Under the pieces are notes generated by a model. It made no database searches and had not been told where the DNA came from. It saw only the letters and a list, made by a program, of their open reading frames with translations. A stretch of 31,329 nucleotides of DNA from JBCBJZ01 sp038522635 (GTDB lineage: Bacteria > Pseudomonadota > Alphaproteobacteria > Rhizobiales > Hyphomicrobiaceae). Location: the NCBI GenBank assembly GCA_038522635.1, contig JBCBJZ010000023.1, positions 1 through 31,329 of the forward strand, read 5' to 3'. The translations under genes and the position numbers were made by a program. The stretch's first letter is position 1, and each line of letters starts with the position of its first letter. Positions 25,231 through 31,329 of this stretch are shown in pieces.

Positions 25231-26640
25231 TCAAGGCAAGGCGCCGATCCACCACCACCACAACGCGTTCAACGGCACGATCGTGACCAGCGAGATCAGC
25301 GCGATCGGCACCATGTAGCGCAGCGCATCGCGCGTTGAGATGCCGCCCAACATCAAGCCGAAGACGATCGGCGCGGTGGTGTAGGGAAAGAACACCACCG
25401 ACTGACCCGCGACGATCGTGAGGATGGCGGTTTCAAGCGGCATGCCCGTCAACTGCGCGATTTCGCCTACGGTCGAAGCGATGATGGGAATGCCGCCGCC
25501 CGTGGTGCACAAGCTCGTGAGGATCGGCGTCATCAGTGCGATCGCGCCGTAACCGTAGAGCGCGGAGCGGCCCTCAACGCCAGCGAGTGCGATGATCTGT
25601 TTCGCGATCAACGGCCCTGCGCCCGATGACGACAGCACCGCGCCCAACGACAACACGGCGGCGACCCAGATCAACATGCCGACCCGCCGCTCATCAAGGC
25701 AGTCACGCCAGGTGAGCAGTTTCAAGCCCGGCGTCAGACACGCAACCCCGGCGGCCAACGCGACCCATCCCGGTGCAAAGCCGTGCAGAAAGTCGGTGGA
25801 CCACAGCACGATCGCTGCGGTGAGGATGACGGCAACAGTTTTCGCCTGGGCGCTCATCGCCGGTTTGGTCGCGCCTTCTCCCCGCGCGCCCAGGGCTGGC
25901 ACAGGTGCCGGAAACAGCCAACACGTAGCGCCCCAGATGATGAAGGCCTTCACCACCATCAGCACGGGCGCACACAGCCACAGGTACTGCACGTAAGAGA
26001 CCTGGAGCCCGTAGAGCGCTTCGCCCGAGCCGACGATCATGATGTTGAGCAAGTTCGCCGGCAAGACGCCCTGCGAAACCAGGAAATTGCCCGCCACCGT
26101 GATCATGATCAGCGCCAGGAAGCCACGCGACCCGCGCTCGTAACCGGCATCTTTGGCAAGCGCGATCACCACCGGCACGACGATGGCCAAGCGGCCCATC
26201 GAGGCTGGCACCAGGAAGCTGAGCACGGTCGATCCCAGCAGCACAGCGCCGACAAGACCCGCGAACGAGCCGCGAAACACGCCGAAAAAGCGCTGCGCCA
26301 CATAGGCGCCGAAGCCCGAGCGGTCGGCGGCGACCCCGATCATCAGGCCGCCCGCCACCAGCCAGAGCGCCGACGACGTGATGCCCGACGTTACCGCCCG
26401 CAGCGGGGCCACATCGAACGCGAGGCACAGCGCGAAAAAGCCAAGCGCCGTCAGGTATTGCGGGATCGGTGCCGTCGCCCATAGGCCCACCGTCAGCAGC
26501 AGGATCGCCAACATTGGCATCACGCGGCCATCGACGTTCGGCGGTGCAGGCATGACGCCGAGCCCGATGGCCGCTGCGATCAACAGCGCGACCGTGACGA
26601 TGCCGCTCGGTTTGACGCTCGCTAACGTGCCCTGGCTCAC
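25231..26640 (-). CDS. SLC13-family (DASS) anion transporter
   Basis: A membrane protein of about 469 residues with roughly twelve hydrophobic helices. The pattern of GLWATAPIPQYLTALGFFALCLA, a long central loop near residue 250 (GARGEGATKPAMSAQAK) and a GGGIPIIASTVGEIAQL segment near the end matches SLC13-type symporters, which carry di- or tricarboxylates or sulfate into the cell with Na+ or H+. The start GTG at 26640 has GGAAGGGGGG just upstream; GTG at 26655 is also in frame. It sits between the MocA-like and PaaH-like genes on the same strand, 58 bases from the latter. Its substrate is unproven; an organic acid fits the neighbours. Confidence 0.8.
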   Translation of the reverse strand: MSQGTLASVKPSGIVTVALLIAAAIGLGVMPAPPNVDGRVMPMLAILLLTVGLWATAPIPQYLTALGFFALCLAFDVAPLRAVTSGITSSALWLVAGGLMIGVAADRSGFGAYVAQRFFGVFRGSFAGLVGAVLLGSTVLSFLVPASMGRLAIVVPVVIALAKDAGYERGSRGFLALIMITVAGNFLVSQGVLPANLLNIMIVGSGEALYGLQVSYVQYLWLCAPVLMVVKAFIIWGATCWLFPAPVPALGARGEGATKPAMSAQAKTVAVILTAAIVLWSTDFLHGFAPGWVALAAGVACLTPGLKLLTWRDCLDERRVGMLIWVAAVLSLGAVLSSSGAGPLIAKQIIALAGVEGRSALYGYGAIALMTPILTSLCTTGGGIPIIASTVGEIAQLTGMPLETAILTIVAGQSVVFFPYTTAPIVFGLMLGGISTRDALRYMVPIALISLVTIVPLNALWWWWIGALP

Positions 26641-26729
26641 CGCCCCCCCTTCCACCTTCTGGCCGCGCTAGATCATCGGACGATGCATCGGGATCACCAT
26701 AGGTGAGCCCGAAATCGCCCAAAGAATAT

Positions 26730-27434
26730 CTATTCTTTAGGTCCAGCGTAGCGCGGTTCGCTCATCTCACCGCGGCGCACGTCGATGAGACGTGCCAGAT
26801 CGTCAGCCGTATCGATGTCGAGGTTTGCGTTGGCACCGTCGACCGGCAGCTTCACCGGTGGCGGCTCAGCTTCACGAAGCAGGGCCTGCGCGCCGCGCTC
26901 CCCATCAAGAACGCTCAGGCGGGGAAACCATGCCCGCGGCCACAACACCGGATGGCCGCGGTGACCGTCGCCCGAGACGGGAACGGTGATGCGTGCAAAA
27001 TCGTAGGCGCTAGCGGCATCCAAAAGGCGCGCGTAAAGGCCGGAATCGACGAGCGGCATGTCGCCCAGCGCGAGGAAGCAGGCGTCTACGCCAGGCGCGG
27101 TGCGCGCCGCGATCGCTGCGATGCCGCAGGCGACCGATGTGCCCATGCCGTGATCAGCGCGCGGGTTTGCGATGATCTCGCCGCCCTTGACGCGGTCGCG
27201 CTCGAGCACCACTTCGATCGCTGCCTGATCGCCATCACCCACCACCACGACGACGGGCGAAGCGCCGCTTCGCACCGCCGCATCAACCGCATGGCTGAGA
27301 AGCGCGCGGCCCTCATAGAGCGCGAACCGCTTATCCTCATCACCGAACCGCCGTGAGCGTCCTGCGGCCAGGACCACGGCCGCGACCGTGACCGCGTCTC
27401 CAGCCAACGCCGCCCCGCTTTGCGATGATGTCAC
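26730..27434 (-). CDS. MocA-like nucleotidyltransferase (molybdenum cofactor cytidylyltransferase family)
   Basis: A 234-residue protein of the NTP-transferase fold. The nucleotide-binding motif LAAGRSRRFG occupies 22-31, GDMP lies at 124-127, and GHRGHPVLWPR and DIDTADDL near the end are typical. Relatives transfer CMP to molybdopterin to make the dinucleotide cofactor for xanthine-dehydrogenase-type enzymes. The start GTG (27432-27434) overlaps the xdhC-like stop by four bases, so the two are translationally coupled. Pairing with an XdhC-family protein supports a molybdoenzyme-maturation role. Cytidylyl versus guanylyl specificity is not resolvable here. Confidence 0.85.
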   Translation of the reverse strand: MTSSQSGAALAGDAVTVAAVVLAAGRSRRFGDEDKRFALYEGRALLSHAVDAAVRSGASPVVVVVGDGDQAAIEVVLERDRVKGGEIIANPRADHGMGTSVACGIAAIAARTAPGVDACFLALGDMPLVDSGLYARLLDAASAYDFARITVPVSGDGHRGHPVLWPRAWFPRLSVLDGERGAQALLREAEPPPVKLPVDGANANLDIDTADDLARLIDVRRGEMSEPRYAGPKE

Positions 27435-28564
27435 GCTGGCTGGGTCCCGGTACCCTGACGCGCTGCCTTGACGATGTCGGCGAGGATGGACACCGCGATT
27501 TCAGGTGGCGATTGCGCGCCGATGTCCAACCCGACCGGTGCGCTGATCCGCCCGATCTCGTCCATCGAAACGCCCGCCGCGCTCAGCCGCTCGATCCGCT
27601 TGGCGTGATTGCGTTTCGACCCCAAGGCGCCGACGTAAAAACAGGGGCCGGCCAGCGCCAGCCTCAGCGCTTCATCATCGATCCGCCCCTCATGCGCGAG
27701 CGTGACCACGCCGGTATAGCGGTCAAGCCCGATGGCGGGGATAGCATCGACCGGCCATTGCGTGTTCAGGTTGACGTCAGGGAAACGCAGATCGGTCGCG
27801 AAGGCGGTGCGCGGGTCGACGAGCTCGACCGCATAGCCGATCAGCTTCAGCATCGCGCTCAGCACCTGGGCGATGTGCGTCGCGCCCACGATGATCACCC
27901 GTGGCACGGGAACCAGCGCATGGATAAAGGTCGCTTCGTCCGTATCGGCGTCGACGAGGTGGCTCTTCCCGCCGACCAGCGCGCGTTCGATATCAGCCGG
28001 AAGGACCGATGCGCCATCGTCGATGAAAAGCGTGCGTTCGCCGCTCCTTAAGTGCGTGCGCACCGCAACACCGACCCGCCGGTCCCGCGGCAACAGTGCT
28101 GCATCCAGCAGCGCGCGGTCTTCATCGGAGCGCGCCTGCAGCCGCTCGACCAGCACCTTCAACTGCCCACCGCACGGCAGGCCCACGCGCCACGCGGTCT
28201 CGTCTTCGACGCCGTAATTGAACGCGTGAACCCCGCCGCGTTCGACGATGTCTTCGGCCTGCGCGATCACGTCGCCTTCGATGCAGCCGCCCGAGACCGA
28301 GCCCTGAAACCGGCCGTCGGCGGTGACCACCATTTGCCCACCGGTCGGTACCGGCGCTGAGCCCCACGTGGAGATCACGGTTGCGAGCGCGACGGCGGGC
28401 TCATCCTTCAACCAGCGCTGCGCCGTGCGGGTCACATCCAACGCTTCGGCGGCCTGCTGAGTGCTGTCCGGCAAGGTGGTGGCCGCGCCGCGTGATGGTG
28501 ACGCCACGCCGCTATCGGGAGCGAAGAGGGGTTGCGGAGACGGGGATCGGGACGGGGTTGTCAT
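27431..28564 (-). CDS. XdhC/CoxI-family molybdoenzyme maturation protein
   Basis: A 377-residue protein. The XdhC N-terminal domain shows GSVSGGCIEGDV (88-99) and LPCGG (129-133); a C-terminal Rossmann domain begins PRVIIVGATHIAQ near 220 and includes VGALGSKRNHAKR. The family binds the molybdenum cofactor and helps insert its sulfurated form into xanthine-dehydrogenase or CO-dehydrogenase-like enzymes. About 44 N-terminal residues are Pro/Ser/Thr-rich and probably disordered. A near-perfect Shine-Dalgarno (AGGAGGT, 28574-28580) precedes ATG 28562-28564. It leads the minus-strand unit with the MocA-like gene. No molybdenum enzyme is encoded in the window, so its client is elsewhere. Confidence 0.9.
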   Translation of the reverse strand: MTTPSRSPSPQPLFAPDSGVASPSRGAATTLPDSTQQAAEALDVTRTAQRWLKDEPAVALATVISTWGSAPVPTGGQMVVTADGRFQGSVSGGCIEGDVIAQAEDIVERGGVHAFNYGVEDETAWRVGLPCGGQLKVLVERLQARSDEDRALLDAALLPRDRRVGVAVRTHLRSGERTLFIDDGASVLPADIERALVGGKSHLVDADTDEATFIHALVPVPRVIIVGATHIAQVLSAMLKLIGYAVELVDPRTAFATDLRFPDVNLNTQWPVDAIPAIGLDRYTGVVTLAHEGRIDDEALRLALAGPCFYVGALGSKRNHAKRIERLSAAGVSMDEIGRISAPVGLDIGAQSPPEIAVSILADIVKAARQGTGTQPA

Positions 28565-28573
28565 GGTGATCGC

Positions 28574-28580
28574 ACCTCCT
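28574..28580 (-). promoter_or_regulatory. Strong Shine-Dalgarno of the XdhC-family gene
   Basis: AGGAGGT on the minus strand, nine bases before ATG 28562-28564, is the closest match in the window to the anti-16S consensus. It fixes the start codon. Confidence 0.8.
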
Positions 28581-28759
28581 GAACGGGGACCGGCCGCCGC
28601 GTGAGGCGACCCACGCCGATATGTGTAGCGCGGTTACGAAGCCCGCGCCTCATCAGATGCACCGCTCGACGACTTTCGCACCGAGCGCCGAGCGACTTAG
28701 GGCGCAAAGGCTGGCCGCGCGTGTCTCAAACCGGTGAATAGCATCTTCCGACCGTCGCC

Positions 28760-28865
28760 CTAGAGTCGGTTCACTGCAGCTTGAAGCAGAACCGGCATCT
28801 AAGGATTGTTTTGCCGTTCATCTTTCGCCTCAGGTGAGTCCATCTGAAGCGGATGAACGCTAAAA
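28760..28865. repeat. Two-hairpin palindromic intergenic element, copy 6
   Basis: A full copy in the same orientation as copy 2. The left end is CTAGAG. Hairpin 2 comes first (TCGGTTCACTGCA/TTGAAGCAGAACCGG, imperfect), then hairpin 1 (28815-28858) with GTTCATC/GATGAAC outer arms and the inner stem TCAGGTG/CATCTGA. The right end GCTAAAAC overlaps the TAG stop (28860-28862) of the minus-strand CapA-like gene. Confidence 0.85.
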
Positions 28866-30470
28866 CAGCCCGAACGGTGACGCGGGCGCTCGAAGCGCGG
28901 GGCGGCGGCGTTGAGACCGCCAGCGGCGTTTGCGACGCGAGGCCCGGGCCCGGGCGCGCGCTGCACGGCTGCGCGACGCCTTCCGCCGCGACCGGCTCCA
29001 TCGCGCGCTCGTCTTGCGTGCGGTCGACCGCCTTGCCACATAAGCGCCCGGCAGCGCTCCGCAGGAGCGACGCACGCGCGCCCGCAGCCTCCCGCTCAGC
29101 AACGCCGGTTGCCGCCAACCTTTGCACAGCGCGCCGATCGAACCGGGGTCCTGGTCGGCGTTCGCCATGCAGTAGAGCCCGGTGCCATCAGGCCGCGTGC
29201 GAAAGCGTACGCCGCGCGCGCCGTACTGGGGCTGATCCAAACCGTCGGCCAGGTAGTTGAGCGCTGCGATCCGCACGTGGGCTTGCGCAAGTGGCCAGCG
29301 ACGCACCCGCAGGTGCATATCGCGGACCGGCGTCACCTCGATCGCGCGGGCGCGCAAGCGGCCATCGCTCCCGCGCAGCAGATGCACACGCCCGACCACG
29401 CCGAAATCCCGGCACAGGCCGAACGACGCCATGTTCCGCATGCCCTGGTGCAGGAAATTGCCAAGACCATAAAAGATGATTTTGCCATCGATGAGCTGCA
29501 CGCCCTTGGCCACATGCGCGTGGTGGCCGATCACCAGATCGATGTCGTGCTGGCGCACCGTCAGATCGCGCAGACGTTTCACGTGGTGCGCCGCGGGACG
29601 TACGCGCCGCTCAGCACCATAGTGCACCGCCAGCATGCGATAGGCGGCGGGGGCGGCGGCGAGCTTGGTCAGCACCTCTTGGAAATCGCGCCGGGAGTTG
29701 TAGGCCAACTGCCCCGCTTGCGCCCGGTTGCCACGGCGCGCACCGATCCCGATGGAAGAGAACTGAAGCGTCGTCCCGCGCACGCTGATGGCATGGGGCC
29801 TTGCCGCATCATCGGCGTTGTGACCGACGCCCGGTGCTGCAAGCAGGCCCCGCGCGCGCAATGCCGCCACGTATTTGAGGGTATCGCGCGCGCCCGCCAC
29901 GCCGTAGTCCATCGCGTGATTGTTGGCGGCGGAAAAAGCGTTGAAGCCTTGCGCGATCAGGTAGCGGAAGCCTTCCGGGTGCATGCGGAAACTGAACCGC
30001 TTGGGCACGCGCGGCAGCCGGTTGGACGCGGTCACGACCGTTTCGAGGTTGGCGATGTTGACGTCGCTGCGCAGCAGATCGCGCACGTTGGCCCCGACGT
30101 GGGACCAGGCGTGACGGCGCCCGCTGCGGTAGGCACCGGCCGGGTGAACGCGCGCGCCGGCCGTGTTGAGCCCGGTATCGCCGACCACGGTGATGGTGAT
30201 GATGTCGGAGGCCGCTGGTGCTTGGGATTTTGGAGAGGGGGACTTTGGAGATCGGGACTTTGGCGATGAGAACGGGGGAGATGGGACCGGGGCCACATCG
30301 GCTTGGTCCTGCGCCAACGCCCCTGTGCTCGGTGCCAATGTGCCGATCGCCAAGGCGCCAATCGCAAGCGTGCCAGGCGTGAACAACGCCGACGCGACCG
30401 TGGCGCGCCACCCAAGACCCCACACGAAAAGACGCGGACTGCCGCTCGCCCGCCTACGCCCACTCAACAC
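28860..30470 (-). CDS. CapA-family exported protein with Arg-rich C-terminal tail
   Basis: A 536-residue protein with the metallophosphatase-like CapA fold: VVGDTG (95-100), NLET (141-144), AANNHAMDYG (181-190), VHYGAE and VIGHHAHV. CapA relatives take part in poly-gamma-glutamate or capsule assembly, but many are of unknown role. A long signal-like N-terminus (arginines, then TLAIGALAIGTLA, cleavage near ALA, residue 53) suggests export. A Pro/Ser/Lys linker (SPKSx repeats, 30222-30266) follows. The last 78 residues, from about 459, are 37 percent Arg/Lys, which is odd for an exported enzyme; they could bind an anionic polymer or nucleic acid. The start GTG (30468-30470) has AGGGG upstream. 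The stop lies in the palindromic repeat. No pgsB/C-type partners are adjacent. Confidence 0.82.
   Translation of the reverse strand: MLSGRRRASGSPRLFVWGLGWRATVASALFTPGTLAIGALAIGTLAPSTGALAQDQADVAPVPSPPFSSPKSRSPKSPSPKSQAPAASDIITITVVGDTGLNTAGARVHPAGAYRSGRRHAWSHVGANVRDLLRSDVNIANLETVVTASNRLPRVPKRFSFRMHPEGFRYLIAQGFNAFSAANNHAMDYGVAGARDTLKYVAALRARGLLAAPGVGHNADDAARPHAISVRGTTLQFSSIGIGARRGNRAQAGQLAYNSRRDFQEVLTKLAAAPAAYRMLAVHYGAERRVRPAAHHVKRLRDLTVRQHDIDLVIGHHAHVAKGVQLIDGKIIFYGLGNFLHQGMRNMASFGLCRDFGVVGRVHLLRGSDGRLRARAIEVTPVRDMHLRVRRWPLAQAHVRIAALNYLADGLDQPQYGARGVRFRTRPDGTGLYCMANADQDPGSIGALCKGWRQPALLSGRLRARVRRSCGALPGAYVARRSTARKTSARWSRSRRKASRSRAARARARASRRKRRWRSQRRRPALRAPASPFGLF
30222..30266. repeat. 15-bp coding tandem repeat in the CapA-like linker
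   Basis: Three imperfect 15-bp units encode SPKSR, SPKSP and SPKSQ within the linker between the signal peptide and the CapA domain. Length change would be in frame, so this linker could vary between strains. Confidence 0.75.
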
Positions 30471-30590
30471 AATATTTCACCCCTGCCGCTTGCCGTATAC
30501 GCCCACGGCATAAGCCTAGGCCTTCAGCTCGGTCACGCCAAGACAAGTGTGGCGCCACACGCACCATCCGACCTGAAGCGCGAGACCATT

Positions 30591-30611
30591 CATGCCGCAT
30601 GCCGCATGCCG
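30591..30611. repeat. Heptamer tandem repeat, CATGCCG x3
   Basis: Three perfect copies of CATGCCG in the 157-base gap between the HAD gene and the CapA-like gene, within 20 bases of the HAD gene's stop. It resembles the GCCCGAT repeat at 20486 in length and partly in sequence. Confidence 0.85.
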
Positions 30612-30627
30612 GTTTCAGCGGTGAAGC

Positions 30628-31308
30628 TTAGCTCTTGAGGAGATCGACCAGCGCATCCAGGCTGTCGATGCGATGCTGCGGTGCACCACCTTCGGCCTCG
30701 GCCGCCCCCGCATGGATGCGCGCGGGCCGCACCACTTGGACCGTACGCCAGCCCAGCGCATTCGGCGCCACGAAGTCCTTCGCCGGATTATCACCGACGT
30801 AGACCAGGTCCCCGTGCGGCGCAGCGAGCGCTGAGGCCATCAGTTCGAAGGCACGCGGATGGGGCTTATGGAACGCGCGATCGGGCCCCAGACCTCCGGT
30901 ATAAATGATCTCCTCAAAGCGCCGCGCGATGCCTAGAGCATCGACTTTGGCCGCCTGCGTCGCCGCATGGCCATCGGTGATCAGGCCCAGCCGACAGCGT
31001 GATGCCAGCTCTTCAAGCACGGCCGCCGCATCGTCGTGGAGATCGAGCTGCGGCGGACGATGGTCGCGGTAGCGTTGCAATAGCCCGCCGGCTTCAGCCT
31101 TGGGCACATGCGCCAGATGCGTCTCCATCACGGCGGCGAACAGGCTACCGAGGTGGCCCGCATCCAGCAGCCGCGTCATCTCATCGGCAAGGCCGTGAAC
31201 GCCCCACGTTGTTTCCGCTTCCTGGCCGATGGCTGTGAAGGCGGAGACCGCAAAATCGCGTTCCGCGTAAAGCGTATCGTCAAGATCGAAGATGATGAAT
31301 GGCGGCAT
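30628..31308 (-). CDS. HAD-superfamily phosphatase
   Basis: A 226-residue haloacid-dehalogenase-type hydrolase. All four HAD motifs are visible: DLDDT (8-12, nucleophile Asp8 and acid Asp10), LITDG (109-113), Lys148 in HKPHP, and GDNPAKDF (172-179). The alpha-helical insert after motif I marks the C1-cap subfamily of phosphoglycolate- or nucleotidase-like enzymes. It probably dephosphorylates a small cytoplasmic metabolite; the substrate is not readable. The start is ATG at 31306-31308. The CapA-like gene follows on the same strand 157 bases downstream. Nothing upstream can be judged because the window ends. Confidence 0.92.
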   Translation of the reverse strand: MPPFIIFDLDDTLYAERDFAVSAFTAIGQEAETTWGVHGLADEMTRLLDAGHLGSLFAAVMETHLAHVPKAEAGGLLQRYRDHRPPQLDLHDDAAAVLEELASRCRLGLITDGHAATQAAKVDALGIARRFEEIIYTGGLGPDRAFHKPHPRAFELMASALAAPHGDLVYVGDNPAKDFVAPNALGWRTVQVVRPARIHAGAAEAEGGAPQHRIDSLDALVDLLKS

Positions 31309-31329
31309 GGACTGTCGAACCTCGCCCGT

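Noticed and set aside
28911..30269. 452-codon plus-strand ORF opposite the CapA-like gene
   Set aside because: No domain or signal, and the opposite frame holds all CapA motifs.
1..31329. tRNA, rRNA or riboswitch genes
   Set aside because: I looked for cloverleaf-like arms and conserved riboswitch cores in the gaps and saw none; short non-coding RNAs cannot be excluded by eye.

Overview
The window is G+C-rich, densely coded bacterial chromosome, about 22 genes in 31 kb. The gene content suggests an aerobic, metabolically versatile alphaproteobacterium, probably of the Hyphomicrobiales/Rhodospirillales type. The clues are C-P lyase accessory genes, PobA, CoA-acylating MmsA, an XdhC/MocA pair and a Liv-type ABC operon headed by an acyl-CoA ligase. 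The lineage is inferred from gene repertoire only; there is no rRNA here and no named species can be supported.

Layout from left to right. (1) 1-1651: end of a phosphonate (C-P lyase) operon, a 5'-truncated phnM followed by phnN. (2) 1696-2982: a proline-rich lipoprotein on the opposite strand. (3) 3094-5193: a fused enoyl-CoA hydratase/3-hydroxyacyl-CoA dehydrogenase. (4) 5525-6703: pobA. (5) 6744-8003: a phenylacetate-CoA-ligase-like gene broken by one in-frame stop. (6) 8004-9111: a gene-poor stretch with three copies of a palindromic repeat and one small membrane ORF. (7) 9112-16696, minus strand: acyl-CoA ligase, LivG, LivH, LivM, binding protein and LivF, an uptake-and-activation operon. 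(8) 16982-19452: mmsA coupled to a DUF3137-like membrane protein. (9) 19676-22188: a two-gene ABC exporter. (10) 22287-28564, minus strand: xdhC, mocA, an SLC13-type transporter, a PaaH-like dehydrogenase broken by a one-base frameshift, and a PcaF-like thiolase. (11) 28860-31308, minus strand: a HAD phosphatase and a CapA-type exported protein with a very basic tail.

The theme is catabolism of acids and aromatics through CoA thioesters. Liv-type and SLC13-type transporters bring in organic anions, ligases make CoA esters, beta-oxidation enzymes and a thiolase cleave them, PobA feeds 4-hydroxybenzoate to protocatechuate, and MmsA finishes valine/propionate-type carbon. No transcription factor is recognisable anywhere in the window.

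The least explained structure is a family of roughly 100-bp, two-hairpin intergenic elements: five full or nearly full copies plus two degenerate ones. They share CTTTAGAG/CTCTAAG-like ends, and in three places they abut or supply the stop codon of a neighbouring gene. Short 7-bp tandem repeats also recur in the gaps. I did not find a convincing new multi-gene system such as a defence locus, phage or CRISPR array.
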